The notes: generated by a model not told the origin, from the sequence alone. Positions 1 to 8,133 are shown, counted from the first letter of the stretch. The stretch: DNA of 64,000 nt from Collinsella sp. (GCA_019419555.1 DXZR01000008.1:8794-72793); one strand, 5' to 3'. Program-made: numbers and translations.

Positions 1-325
1 TATCGGGGGAGATGAGCGTCGTGTGCACGGTCTGATCCTGCGACGCTACGATACGAAAGACCTGCTCATCGTCGGCATCCCAAGCGTCGGGCTCCAGGTC
101 TGCAACGGTGATATGCTCTACGCGGGCTGCCGCAGGCGCATGCTCAGAAAGCGCGGCAACAAAAGCATCGAGCGCATCGGCCGGAGCATGCGCCTCGATG
201 TGCACGCCGTCGCCCGCATTGAGCACCCAGCCACAAATGCCATGCGCCATGGCCTCGCGATACACAAACGGTCGCATGCCAACGCCCTGCACAATGCCCG
301 TCACATGAATATGCGCATGCCGCAT
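1..325 (-). CDS. hypF: Carbamoyltransferase HypF, N-terminal part (cut by window edge)
   Basis: The frame opens at ATG 325-323 behind a GAGGGG ribosome site and runs off the left edge, leaving 108 residues. They form an acylphosphatase-like domain, with the motif VTGIVQGVGMRPFV near the start and GWVLNAGDGVHIEAH further on. HypF uses this domain, followed by zinc-finger, YrdC-like and carbamoyltransferase domains, to make the cyanide ligand of [NiFe]-hydrogenases. The later domains lie outside the window, so a free-standing acylphosphatase cannot be excluded. The residues after the core (ending near TTLISPD) continue as in HypF rather than stopping at about 90 residues. Its neighbour nikR and the distant hypA (29972-30391) also concern nickel. 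Confidence 0.85.
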   Translation of the reverse strand, partial: MRHAHIHVTGIVQGVGMRPFVYREAMAHGICGWVLNAGDGVHIEAHAPADALDAFVAALSEHAPAAARVEHITVADLEPDAWDADDEQVFRIVASQDQTVHTTLISPD

Positions 326-348
326 GCGACACCCCTCATCAAAACCGA

Positions 349-419
349 CCAAAAAGGGACAGGTTTATTTTGGTAGGTAAAACTTCTAAACCCGCCAAAA
401 CAAACCTGTCCCTTTTTGG
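349..419. repeat. Large intergenic inverted repeat between nikR and hypF
   Basis: Arms of 25 bp (349-373 and 395-419) match at 24 positions and enclose a 21-base loop. The arm includes AAAAAGGGACAGG. The hairpin lies between two genes read on the same strand, so it could end nikR transcripts. On the minus strand the stem finishes in a T-rich run, but inside the arm rather than after it. It looks like one of the large intergenic palindromes scattered through this window. Confidence 0.8.
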
Positions 420-442
420 CAGGTGCGCTGCGGGAAATCCCG

Positions 443-955
443 CTATAGCCCCAGGCTTTGCTTGGTGGCGGCGCAGGTGAGCTCGCCGTGCTTAACGCCG
501 CGCAGGCCCAGCAGGCGGTCGGCCAGTTCGTAGACGCGCTCGCCGCGACCCTTGAGCGCCAGAATCTCCAGACAGTTGTGGTGATCCAGATGCACGTGCA
601 TGGTCGATACGATCTCGTCGGTGTAGTCGTGCTGCACTTCGTCCAGACGGCGCGTCAGGTCGCCGGTATGGTGGTCGTAGATCATGGTGAGCGACCCGAT
701 AACGTGCTCATCGGGCGTGCGCATTTGCTCTTTGGCGATTGAGGCGCGAATCAAATCGCGCACTGCCTCGGAGCGGTTGGCCACGTCGCCGCGGCGTGCG
801 ATCTGTTCGTCAAAACGGCGCAGCAGGTCGTCCGGTGCAGTAACCGAAAAGCGGACCAGCTCGGAGCCGGAGCCACTACAGTGGCAGCCTGCGTCACCAT
901 CCGCCCCGTGCGGATGCTCGTGCTCGTACCCGCAGCCGTGCTCATGTTCGGCCAC
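443..955 (-). CDS. nikR: Nickel-responsive regulator NikR with His/Cys-rich N-terminal tail
   Basis: This is a DNA-binding repressor that senses nickel. Residues 33-73 form a ribbon-helix-helix domain (LVRFSVTAPDDLL, then NRSEAVRDLI). Residues 88-165 form the ACT-like nickel domain. H109, H120, H122 and C128 have the same spacing (11, 2, 6) as the E. coli nickel ligands H76, H87, H89 and C95. Residues 1-31 are unusual, with seven histidines and three cysteines (HEHGCGYEHEHPH, then CHC). The start codon is GTG at 955, one base after the TAA of the upstream gene, with no separate ribosome site, so translation is probably coupled. The targets are likely nickel transport or hydrogenase genes; hypF follows directly. 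Confidence 0.93.
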   Translation of the reverse strand: MAEHEHGCGYEHEHPHGADGDAGCHCSGSGSELVRFSVTAPDDLLRRFDEQIARRGDVANRSEAVRDLIRASIAKEQMRTPDEHVIGSLTMIYDHHTGDLTRRLDEVQHDYTDEIVSTMHVHLDHHNCLEILALKGRGERVYELADRLLGLRGVKHGELTCAATKQSLGL

Positions 956-956
956 G

Positions 957-1205
957 TTACACCAGCTTCACGGAGCCGACGGAGTTGTGGTCGGCCTCGA
1001 TGGCTTCCTCGTAGCCCTCGAGCGCGTCATGCGCCTCGTGCAGCGCGGCCATGGCGGCCTCGAGCTTGGCGCCGATGCGCTCCATGTCAAAATTCTCGGT
1101 CGCATGCAGCAGCTGATGGCTCCACTCATGAGCGAGCTCGATGGTGTCGTCGACCTGTTTGACGCTCATGGCAAGCTGGCTCATGTTCATTCCAACATCA
1201 TGCAT
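957..1205 (-). CDS. Small helical protein coupled to nikR
   Basis: An 82-residue protein, not recognised. It starts at ATG 1205 with AAGGAGATTTTCC in front, and its TAA is one base from the nikR GTG, so the two are one transcript. The sequence is mostly predicted helix with heptad-like hydrophobic spacing (LEAAMAALHEAHDALEGYEEAIEADH). It has seven histidines, several in HEW, HQLLH and HEAH patterns. There is no signal peptide or membrane segment. The link to nikR suggests a role in metal handling, but that is inference only. Confidence 0.75.
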   Translation of the reverse strand: MHDVGMNMSQLAMSVKQVDDTIELAHEWSHQLLHATENFDMERIGAKLEAAMAALHEAHDALEGYEEAIEADHNSVGSVKLV

Positions 1206-1426
1206 GGAAAATCTCCTTTTGTATGGGGCAGTTCAGTGGTTCAGATTTTACTACGCCCGCTCTGCGCGCAGCTGCATAAGAAAACGGGTACGAGTCTGTG
1301 CGACCCGCACCCGTTCACTGGGGGCTGTTTGTGACTACCATACTATCCGTGGTTGCACTCGGTGCATCCAGAAGTCCGGCGAGCGGTGCAAAAGCGCTCA
1401 TGGACGGCGGGTAAGTAACAAGCGTA

Positions 1427-1747
1427 TTACAGATGCTTCTCCAGCAGCGCCTGCAGCCTCGTCTTGGGCAGAGCGCCAACCGAGCGGTCAATCTCCTCGC
1501 CGTTCTTAAACACAATCAGCGTGGGGATGCTCATGACGCCATACTTCATGGCCAGGTCCTGGTTGTCGTCGACGTTGCATTTGGCAACGGCAAGCTTGCC
1601 CGCCAGCTCATCGGCAACCTCGTCAACGATGGGCGAGAGGGAGCGGCAGGGACCGCACCACGGTGCCCAAAAATCGACCAGCACGGGCAGGCTGTCGTTA
1701 ACGACGGAATCGAAGTTCTCGGGGGTAATCTGCTTAATGTCAGCCAT
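1427..1747 (-). CDS. trxA: Thioredoxin
   Basis: A 106-residue cytoplasmic dithiol-disulfide reductase. The active site WCGPC is at residues 30-34, the cis-proline loop reads SIPTLIVFKNGEE, and the length is normal for the family. The frame is open to 1831, but ATG 1747 is chosen because GGAGGTCACC lies directly before it and MADIKQITPENF is a typical thioredoxin start. It stands alone, divergent from the next gene. No thioredoxin reductase is in the window. Confidence 0.95.
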   Translation of the reverse strand: MADIKQITPENFDSVVNDSLPVLVDFWAPWCGPCRSLSPIVDEVADELAGKLAVAKCNVDDNQDLAMKYGVMSIPTLIVFKNGEEIDRSVGALPKTRLQALLEKHL

Positions 1748-1883
1748 GGTGACCTCCATAATGCGACGCGGCTCGGCCGCGTAAAACTCAGTACGACCGT
1801 GCTTATACCCAGCCGCCCGCAAAGCAACCACTCGCGGGCGGCTCTTTTATATAATGGTGGGCACGCAAACGATTGGAGAGCGC

Positions 1884-2459
1884 ATGCCCACGTCACAAAG
1901 CCAGAAAAAAGAAGCCATCGCCCAGGCGACCGAGCAGGAGCTCGCATCGCTCGCGGGCCGTGGCGTGCGTATCGCGGGCAACGCGTGCTCGCCGATCGTG
2001 CTGGTCAAAGGCGATTTGGACGAGGCCGAGCGTTCGGGTGGCGAGCTTGCCGCCGGCCCGGATGGCGCGGCGTTGCGCAAGGCGCTTGGGGCCATCGGCT
2101 ACGCGCCCGAGGATTTTTGCGTGCTGGCAAGCGTCGCCGGCGTGGGTGACGGAGCGGTCGCGGTGGGCGAGACTCTGCCGTGCGAGCTGTTCCGCGAGGC
2201 GCTTGAGGCTTTGGACCCCGAGGCAGTGCTACTGCTCGACAACAACGCGGCTGACGCCATGCGCGAGACCTACGCCGATATGCTCGTGGCGATCGATGAC
2301 TTCGACACCGCCATGCTCAAGCCCGGCCTGGTCGCCCATGTGCAGGGCCGCCGCGTGCTCGCGCTCGACGGCTTTGAGGCGGCACTCACCGACAGGGCCG
2401 CTAAGCAGCGCATGTGGGCATACATCAAGCAGCTGACCCCGGCGGCTGCACCGCTGTAG
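1884..2459 (+). CDS. Conserved-looking protein of unknown function, remotely like family-4 uracil-DNA glycosylase
   Basis: A 191-residue soluble protein, not firmly recognised. An earlier in-frame ATG at 1854 overlaps a TATAAT (1850-1855), so the start is placed at ATG 1884 behind GGAGAG. Residues about 35-95 (IVLVKGDLDEAE, then ALRKALGAIGYAPEDFCVL) recall the layout of family-4 uracil-DNA glycosylases (VGEAPG, then LLxxxLxxIGLxRxDVYITN). The catalytic GEAPG sequence and iron-sulfur cysteines are absent, so enzymatic activity is unlikely even if the fold is shared. It is a single gene between trxA and a converging histidine-kinase gene. Confidence 0.6.
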   Translation: MPTSQSQKKEAIAQATEQELASLAGRGVRIAGNACSPIVLVKGDLDEAERSGGELAAGPDGAALRKALGAIGYAPEDFCVLASVAGVGDGAVAVGETLPCELFREALEALDPEAVLLLDNNAADAMRETYADMLVAIDDFDTAMLKPGLVAHVQGRRVLALDGFEAALTDRAAKQRMWAYIKQLTPAAAPL

Positions 2460-2518
2460 CGGACCGGAGCCGGTAAGGCGGCCCTGACGGGTCGAGCGCG
2501 GCACCGGCTTATCGCGCC

Positions 2519-3796
2519 CTACATCACGGCGCGAAGCTCAAACCGGTTGCCGTTGATGCGGAACTGGCAGTTGCCGTTCATGCGTTCGACGGCAAGCTTA
2601 ATGCTCTTGGTTCCAAAGCCGTGTCCGGTGTGCCCGGCTACGGGCATGCCGTCGACCATGCGCGGCGCGCGGCCAAACGTGTTGGAAACTAACAGCAGCA
2701 GCTGGCCGTCCTCTAATCGCAGGTCAAAGTCGACGAATCGCTTTCCTTGGGGTGCGGCGCTTGCGGCGGTGATAGCGTTTTCCAAGGCATTTGAGAGCAC
2801 GCTAAACAGGTCGGCGTCACCTACGTGGATGGTTTCGGGTACGGCGGCGCGCAGGTTGGCGGTAATGCCGTTTCTATTGATATCCGAGTTAAATGACGAA
2901 AGCGCGATGTTTACGGTCTCGTTGGCGCAGAAGCGGCGTACGGCGGTGCGATCGCCGGCTTCGCAGAGTTCATCGATGCGTTTGAGCGCCTCGTCGGTGT
3001 GGCCCTCCTCAATTAAAGCGGCCAGGCCGCGTAGGAAGTGGCGCATATCGTGGCGAAGAATCGACAGCTCGCGCCCAGATTGACGCCAAGCCTCGAGCTC
3101 TTTGATGGCGGCGCTGTCGCGGGTTTCGAGCATCCAGCGCTCTCGCTCGGCGGTTTCCTTTTCTTCGTATTCGCGCAGGTAAACGGCAAGAAACATAAGA
3201 TAGAAGGCACAGAGCGCAAATGCCAAAAACTCAACCGTTACCACCGAGCCCGAGTGGAACAGCGTGGTGTAGACGTTGGTGGCATAGTCAAAGACGTAAT
3301 AGACAAGCGGCAGGATTAAAAGGATGCCCAGCTCGGTGGTGCTTTTAATCGCCAAGCGCGGACCGATGTCGCCGGCCCAATGCAACAGGACGGCAAAGAC
3401 GGCGAGTGTGGTCGCGATGCGCGCCAGATAGTACGCGATCTGAGAATCGGTTGCGGCAAATGCGGCGATGCCCATCCAATTGCTGAACTGGCAGCTCAGA
3501 TAGGCACTCGTAATGCCGAGCACGGCAAGCAGCGGGCTCAGGCGGTAGCGCGCGCACAAATAGATGACGAGCGGCAGATGCACGACGAGCGGATATACCT
3601 GGCGGGCAAAAAGCTCGCCGCCGACGGCATTGGCGAGGCCAAATGCGCATCCGGTTACGGCACCGACCAACACCAGTTCAAGCGCATGACGCCGGTTGAT
3701 CTCGACACCGCACAGCGCCGCCGAGGCAAAGACGCCAAAGAGCAGCGTCGTGGCGTGGTGGATTGCCCAAAGGACCATTTCGACCGATGAGACCAT
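2519..3796 (-). CDS. Membrane sensor histidine kinase, GHKL/AgrC type
   Basis: A 425-residue kinase. About six hydrophobic segments fill residues 1-215, followed by a charged coiled-coil-like linker (LREYEEKETAERERW). The phospho-acceptor region is LSILRHDMRHFLRGLA. The GHKL ATPase follows, with an N-box (SVLSNALENAI) and G-box (GHGFGTKSIKLAV). This architecture is typical of peptide-sensing kinases paired with LytTR regulators. Its ATG (3796-3794) overlaps the TGA of the regulator by one base (TGATG), so the two genes are co-translated. No small peptide gene that could be the signal was found nearby, so the ligand is unknown. Confidence 0.9.
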   Translation of the reverse strand: MVSSVEMVLWAIHHATTLLFGVFASAALCGVEINRRHALELVLVGAVTGCAFGLANAVGGELFARQVYPLVVHLPLVIYLCARYRLSPLLAVLGITSAYLSCQFSNWMGIAAFAATDSQIAYYLARIATTLAVFAVLLHWAGDIGPRLAIKSTTELGILLILPLVYYVFDYATNVYTTLFHSGSVVTVEFLAFALCAFYLMFLAVYLREYEEKETAERERWMLETRDSAAIKELEAWRQSGRELSILRHDMRHFLRGLAALIEEGHTDEALKRIDELCEAGDRTAVRRFCANETVNIALSSFNSDINRNGITANLRAAVPETIHVGDADLFSVLSNALENAITAASAAPQGKRFVDFDLRLEDGQLLLLVSNTFGRAPRMVDGMPVAGHTGHGFGTKSIKLAVERMNGNCQFRINGNRFELRAVM

Positions 3797-4518
3797 CAGT
3801 GTCTCCCACCCTCAAAGCGCGCCGCAAAGTAGGCGTCTTGGAATCCCTGCTTGCAGCTGCGCGAAAGCGGGATGCACGCGCCCGAGCGCATGACGATGTC
3901 CGTGCGGTCAAAGTGATCGATATTGCGCAGGTTGACCTGGTAGCTGCGGTGGCATTTAAAGAAGTTAGCATTTTGCACCAAACGGTCCTCGACGCTGCGG
4001 AATGACTCGAGTGCCTCGATATCGCGTCCGTCGCGCAGGTGGAAGACCACGTGCTTGTTGCGCGCCTCGGCATATTCGATGTCGGACAGGCGCAGGGCGT
4101 GGTAGCCAAAGGAAGTTTTGATCACGAGCTCGTCGGTTGCCGCCGGGCGCATGCTCGAAAGCTCGTCGAGCAACTGCGCCAGGCGTTCGTAAGTCATGGG
4201 CTTGAGCAGATAGTCGAAGGCACGGACCTCGTAGGATTCCAGTGCGAACTCGGGCGACGAGGTGAGGAACACCAGGCGCACGGCGGTGTCGGCCTGGCGC
4301 AGTTCGCGTGCGGTGTCCATGCCGTTGACGAGCGGCATGATCATGTCGAGCAGAATGATGTCGGCGCGCGATGCGGCATGGCGGGCCAGCAGGTCCTCGC
4401 CGCGCGTGACGAGCGCAACATCGACCGTCGTGCCCGTCTCGGTCGACCAACGGTCGATCATCCGGTGCAGTCTATCTAGAAAAGCGACATCATCGTCGCA
4501 GGCAATAATCTTGAGCAT
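3796..4518 (-). CDS. LytTR-family response regulator
   Basis: A 240-residue regulator. The receiver domain (about 1-125) has an acidic pocket (CDDD at 7-10), phospho-acceptor D58 in ILLDMIMP and the conserved Lys in YLLKPM. Residues about 135-235 form a LytTR DNA-binding domain (DIEYAEARNKHVVFHL, then FKCHRSYQVNLRNI). AAGGGG precedes ATG 4518. It is the first gene of a two-gene operon with the GHKL kinase. LytTR regulators usually bind paired direct repeats, and none was identified here. Confidence 0.93.
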   Translation of the reverse strand: MLKIIACDDDVAFLDRLHRMIDRWSTETGTTVDVALVTRGEDLLARHAASRADIILLDMIMPLVNGMDTARELRQADTAVRLVFLTSSPEFALESYEVRAFDYLLKPMTYERLAQLLDELSSMRPAATDELVIKTSFGYHALRLSDIEYAEARNKHVVFHLRDGRDIEALESFRSVEDRLVQNANFFKCHRSYQVNLRNIDHFDRTDIVMRSGACIPLSRSCKQGFQDAYFAARFEGGRH

Positions 4519-4725
4519 TCGGCCCCCTTAAGTAGTTCGATTTTGCCACATCGGGCACGCGCCGCTTGCGGGGGTGCGGACCGTTTGCGCCTCACGGCGT
4601 GCAGCTCGCGCCAAGCGGTGTTGCGGTGGCGAAAGATGCCTCCTGCGCTATCGAAAGCCCGGCTATCCTCAGCTTGCCAGTTCGAAAATGGACCTGCCAC
4701 ATGATTGAATCTTTATTTCAACTTT

Positions 4726-4775
4726 ACACCTAGGTTTACAGCTGTCTTGTCAGCTGTAAACCTAGGTGTCATACT
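4726..4775 (+). promoter_or_regulatory. nad operon promoter overlapped by a perfect palindrome (probable NiaR operator)
   Basis: Two 19-bp arms (4726-4744 and 4751-4769) are exact inverted copies around TCTTGT. A promoter is visible in the same place: TTGTCA at 4747-4752, a 17-bp spacer, then CATACT at 4770-4775. The palindrome therefore covers the -35 and spacer, as expected for a repressor site. NiaR, encoded by the last gene of the operon, represses NAD-synthesis genes in related systems, so autoregulation is inferred. Confidence 0.82.
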
Positions 4776-4810
4776 AAAGCCCCAAGATTCGCCAAAAGAG
4801 AGGGGCCTTG

Positions 4811-5836
4811 ATGGCACAGAGCGCGAACATGGATGCGTCGGAGCTTGCACGCGATATCGCGGCCGGCCTGGCATCGGCAACGACGGCAACGGAGCGTGCG
4901 GCACTGGTGCCCGCAGAGCTCGTCGAGGCCATTCAGCAACTAAAAACCCAACGTGACGCGGTGATCCTGGCGCACTATTACGTGGCGCCCGAGGTGCAGG
5001 CTGTGGCCGATTACGTCGGCGACAGCTTCTACCTGGCAAAGCTTGCCAAGAGTCTGCCGCAGCAGACTATCGTGCTGTGCGGCGTGGAGTTTATGGGCGA
5101 GAGCGCCAAGCTGCTCAACCCCACCAAGACCGTGCTGCTGCCCGAGCCGGGCGCGGACTGCCCCATGGCGCACATGGTCAAGCGCGAGACGGTCGACGCC
5201 GCCCGCGCCGAGTACGGTGACGACCTTGCCGTGGTCTGCTACGTCAACTCGACGGTCGAGATCAAGAGCTGGAGTGACGTGTGCGTCACCAGCTCCAACG
5301 CCGTCAAGATTGTGTCCGAGCTGCCGCAGCAGCATATCCTGTTCATTCCCGACCAAAACCTGGGCCGCTTCGTAGCCGAGCAGGTGCCGCAAAAGCACGT
5401 CATCCTCAACAACGGCTACTGCCCGCGCCATCACATCATCACCGTCGAGCAGATCGTCGACGCGACGGAGGCCCACCCCGACGCGCTCGTGCTGGCGCAC
5501 CCCGAGTGCAAGGCCGACGTTCTGGCCGAGGCCGACTACATCGGCTCCACCGCCGGCATCATCAAGTATGCCGAGGAGTCGGACGCGAGCGAGTTCATCA
5601 TCGTGACGGTCCGCGGCGTGCTCTACGAGCTCGAGCGCCGCTGCGAGGGCACCGGCAAGAAGTTCTATTTCCCCGCGGTGCAGCCCACCTGCGTCAACAT
5701 GGACCTCATCACGCTCGAAAAGCTCGTGCGCTGCCTGGAGACGGGCGAGGGCGAGGTGCAGATCGGCGTCTCGGACGAGGCAGCAGACCAGGCCAAGCTC
5801 ACGCTCGACCGTATGCTCGAGTACGCAGCACGCTAG
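4811..5836 (+). CDS. nadA: Quinolinate synthase A
   Basis: A 341-residue [4Fe-4S] enzyme that joins iminoaspartate and dihydroxyacetone phosphate to make quinolinate. Key stretches are LAHYYVAPEVQAVADYVGDS, LCGVEFMGESAKLL (C90), NNGYCPRHH and QPTCVNMDLI. The three cysteines in the last three stretches are the likely cluster ligands. ATG 4811 is preferred to the adjacent in-frame TTG at 4808 because GAGAGG is well spaced for it. It is the first gene of nadA-nadB-nadC-niaR. A small hairpin (5846-5868) lies between it and nadB. Confidence 0.97.
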   Translation: MAQSANMDASELARDIAAGLASATTATERAALVPAELVEAIQQLKTQRDAVILAHYYVAPEVQAVADYVGDSFYLAKLAKSLPQQTIVLCGVEFMGESAKLLNPTKTVLLPEPGADCPMAHMVKRETVDAARAEYGDDLAVVCYVNSTVEIKSWSDVCVTSSNAVKIVSELPQQHILFIPDQNLGRFVAEQVPQKHVILNNGYCPRHHIITVEQIVDATEAHPDALVLAHPECKADVLAEADYIGSTAGIIKYAEESDASEFIIVTVRGVLYELERRCEGTGKKFYFPAVQPTCVNMDLITLEKLVRCLETGEGEVQIGVSDEAADQAKLTLDRMLEYAAR

Positions 5837-5892
5837 AACAATGTTGCATGAGGGACGGTCCCTTATGCCACATTACAAGGGAGAGGATTCCT

Positions 5893-7269
5893 GTGGAAAC
5901 CAAACAATACCCCGACATGGAGTGCGACGTCGTTATTGCCGGCTGCGGCGTGGCGGGCCTGTACGCAGCTCTCAACCTGCCGACGAGCACGCGCGTGATC
6001 ATGCTCTCCAAGGGCGCTGTCGACGAGTGCGATTCGATGCTCGCGCAGGGCGGCATCTGCGTGCTGCCCGAAGGCTCGGACTACGATGCCTTCTTTGAGG
6101 ACACCATGCACGCCGGCCATTACGAGAACCGCCGCGAGAGCGTCGACATCATGATCCGCTCGAGCCGCTCGGTCATCAACGACCTGCTAGCGATGGGCGT
6201 GGATTTTGAGCGCAAGGCCGACGGCAGCCTCGACTTTACCCGCGAGGGTGCACACAGCCGTCCGCGCATTGCCTTCCATGCCGATATCACCGGCAAGGAG
6301 ATCACGACTAAGCTGCTTCAGGCTGTCCGCAAGCTGGACAACGTGCAGATTTTGGAGCACGTGGCCATGACCGACATCCTGACGGGCGAGCGTGACGGCG
6401 ACACGGTGTGTGCCGGTGTCGTCGCCGTTTCCGTGGACGAGGACAACTCGGTTCGTCCCGCCGACGAGCTGGTAAATGCCGCTGAGGGCGCGCATGCCGG
6501 CGAGCCGTTTAAGATCCATGCCCGCCACACGCTGTGGGCGACGGGTGGCATTGGCGGCGTGTACGACCACTCGACCAACTACCCGCAGCTCACGGGCGAC
6601 GCCTGCTACATCGCTCAGGAGCATGGCATTAAGATGGAGCACCTGGACTACGTGCAGATCCATCCCACGGGTCTGTTCTCGCCGCAGCCGGGTCGCACGT
6701 TCCTGATCAGCGAGAGCTGCCGCGGCGAGGGCGCGATTTTGCTCAACGCCGCCGGCGAGCGTTTTACCGACGAGTTGCAGCCGCGCGACGTTGTCGCCGC
6801 CGCCATCCGCGAGCAGATGAAGCAGGACGGCACCGAGCACGAGTGGCTGAGCTTTGCCCCCGTCGAGCGCGACGTGGTGACCGGGCACTTTGCCAACATT
6901 CGCGCGCGCTGCCTGGAGGACGGCCGCGACATCTTGGACGAGCCCATTCCCGTTACGCCGACGCAGCACTACTTTATGGGCGGCGTGTGGGTCGACAAGG
7001 ACGGCCGCACCTCGATGCCCGAGCTCTACGCCGCGGGCGAGACGGCCTGCAACGGCGTTCACGGCAAGAACCGCCTGGCTTCCAACAGCCTGCTCGAGGC
7101 GCTGGTCTGGGGTCGTCGCGCCGCGTGGTATATGCGTACCGGCAAGTCGCTGGCCGTGGAGCAGGCGGGCGAGCCCGCGCTCGATGGCCGTCATCGCGCC
7201 CTGAGCGCCGACACCCTGTCAATCGATGATTTGGCCCGTGCCGCCGGCACGCAGGCCGTGGAGGAATAG
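5893..7269 (+). CDS. nadB: L-aspartate oxidase, short form
   Basis: An FAD enzyme that oxidises aspartate to iminoaspartate for NadA. The FAD motif is VIAGCGVAGLYAAL at the N-terminus. The family stretches SRPRIAFHADITGKEI, HPTGLF, SCRGEGAILLNAAGERF, HYFMGGVWVD and LYAAGETACNGVHGKNRLASNS are present. The start is GTG 5893, six bases after GAGAGG; the longer open frame overlapping nadA is not coding. At 458 residues it is shorter than the roughly 530-540 of typical NadB and seems to lack the C-terminal helical domain. The FAD and substrate domains look whole, so activity is still likely. Confidence 0.95.
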   Translation: METKQYPDMECDVVIAGCGVAGLYAALNLPTSTRVIMLSKGAVDECDSMLAQGGICVLPEGSDYDAFFEDTMHAGHYENRRESVDIMIRSSRSVINDLLAMGVDFERKADGSLDFTREGAHSRPRIAFHADITGKEITTKLLQAVRKLDNVQILEHVAMTDILTGERDGDTVCAGVVAVSVDEDNSVRPADELVNAAEGAHAGEPFKIHARHTLWATGGIGGVYDHSTNYPQLTGDACYIAQEHGIKMEHLDYVQIHPTGLFSPQPGRTFLISESCRGEGAILLNAAGERFTDELQPRDVVAAAIREQMKQDGTEHEWLSFAPVERDVVTGHFANIRARCLEDGRDILDEPIPVTPTQHYFMGGVWVDKDGRTSMPELYAAGETACNGVHGKNRLASNSLLEALVWGRRAAWYMRTGKSLAVEQAGEPALDGRHRALSADTLSIDDLARAAGTQAVEE

Positions 7270-7272
7270 ACC

Positions 7273-8133
7273 ATGAATCCCATTACCATGAAGCTCGTCG
7301 CCGATGATCTGATTTTGCAGGCCCTGCGCGAGGACATTACCTTTGAGGACGTGAGCACGGCGAGCGTGTGCCCCACGGCGCGCCCCGCCACGGTGGAGCT
7401 TATCGCCAAAGCCGATGGCATCATCGCCGGCCTAGACGTGTTCTCCCGCACCTTTGAGCTACTGGATCCGCAGAGCTCCGTGTTGTTCGATGTCTCGGAT
7501 GGCGACGAGGTACACGCCGGCGACCATGTGGGTCAGGTGCGCGGCGACGCGCGCGTGTTGCTTTCGGGCGAGCGCGTGGCGCTCAACTACCTGCAGCGCA
7601 TGAGCGGCATCGCTACTTACACGCATCGGATGGCGGCTGCGCTCGAGGGCACCAAGACCGTGCTTGTCGACACGCGCAAGACCACACCGGGCATGCGTGT
7701 GTTTGAAAAGGCGGCAGTCGAGATCGGCGGTGGCAGCAACCACCGCTATAACCTGTCGACGGCTGTCATGCTCAAGGACAACCACATCGACGCCGCCGGT
7801 GGCGTGACGCGTGCGATCGAGATGGCGCGCGCCCATGCATCGTTTACCACGACGGTCGAGATCGAGTGTGAGAACCTGGACATGGTGCGCGAGGCTGTGG
7901 AGGCCGGCGCCGATATCATCATGTTCGACAACATGACCCACGACGACATGGCTGCCGCGATTGAGCTTATCGCCGGCCGCGCCAAGACCGAGTGCTCGGG
8001 CAATGTGGATGCCAGCAATATCCGCGCGCTCGCCGACCTGGGCGTTGACTTTATTAGCTCGGGCGCCCTGACGCACTCCGCGCCGATCCTCGACCTCTCG
8101 CTTAAGCACCTGCGTCTGCTGGACGGTAAATAA
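7273..8133 (+). CDS. nadC: Nicotinate-nucleotide pyrophosphorylase (carboxylating)
   Basis: A 286-residue quinolinate phosphoribosyltransferase that converts quinolinate and PRPP to nicotinate mononucleotide. Characteristic stretches are LREDITFEDVST, ALNYLQRMSGIAT, VDTRKTTPGMRVFEKAAVEIGGG, HRYNLSTAVMLKDNHI, VEIECENLDMVREA and FISSGALTHSAPILDLSL. It starts four bases after the nadB stop and ends in TAATG, sharing one base with the niaR start. With NadA and NadB it gives the complete route from aspartate to nicotinate mononucleotide. Confidence 0.97.
   Translation: MNPITMKLVADDLILQALREDITFEDVSTASVCPTARPATVELIAKADGIIAGLDVFSRTFELLDPQSSVLFDVSDGDEVHAGDHVGQVRGDARVLLSGERVALNYLQRMSGIATYTHRMAAALEGTKTVLVDTRKTTPGMRVFEKAAVEIGGGSNHRYNLSTAVMLKDNHIDAAGGVTRAIEMARAHASFTTTVEIECENLDMVREAVEAGADIIMFDNMTHDDMAAAIELIAGRAKTECSGNVDASNIRALADLGVDFISSGALTHSAPILDLSLKHLRLLDGK

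Noticed and set aside
1812..1848. Plus-strand terminator between trxA and the 1884 gene
   Set aside because: GCCGCCCGC/GCGGGCGGC plus TCTTTT looks like a terminator, but no plus-strand gene lies upstream; it may instead be an operator or chance symmetry near the two divergent promoters.
5846..5868. Terminator between nadA and nadB
   Set aside because: The GCATGAGGGAC hairpin is small and has no T-run; nadB has no separate promoter, so it more likely affects RNA stability.
5281..5892. N-terminal extension of nadB into nadA
   Set aside because: The extension overlaps nadA in another frame and has no family similarity; GTG 5893 has a good ribosome site.
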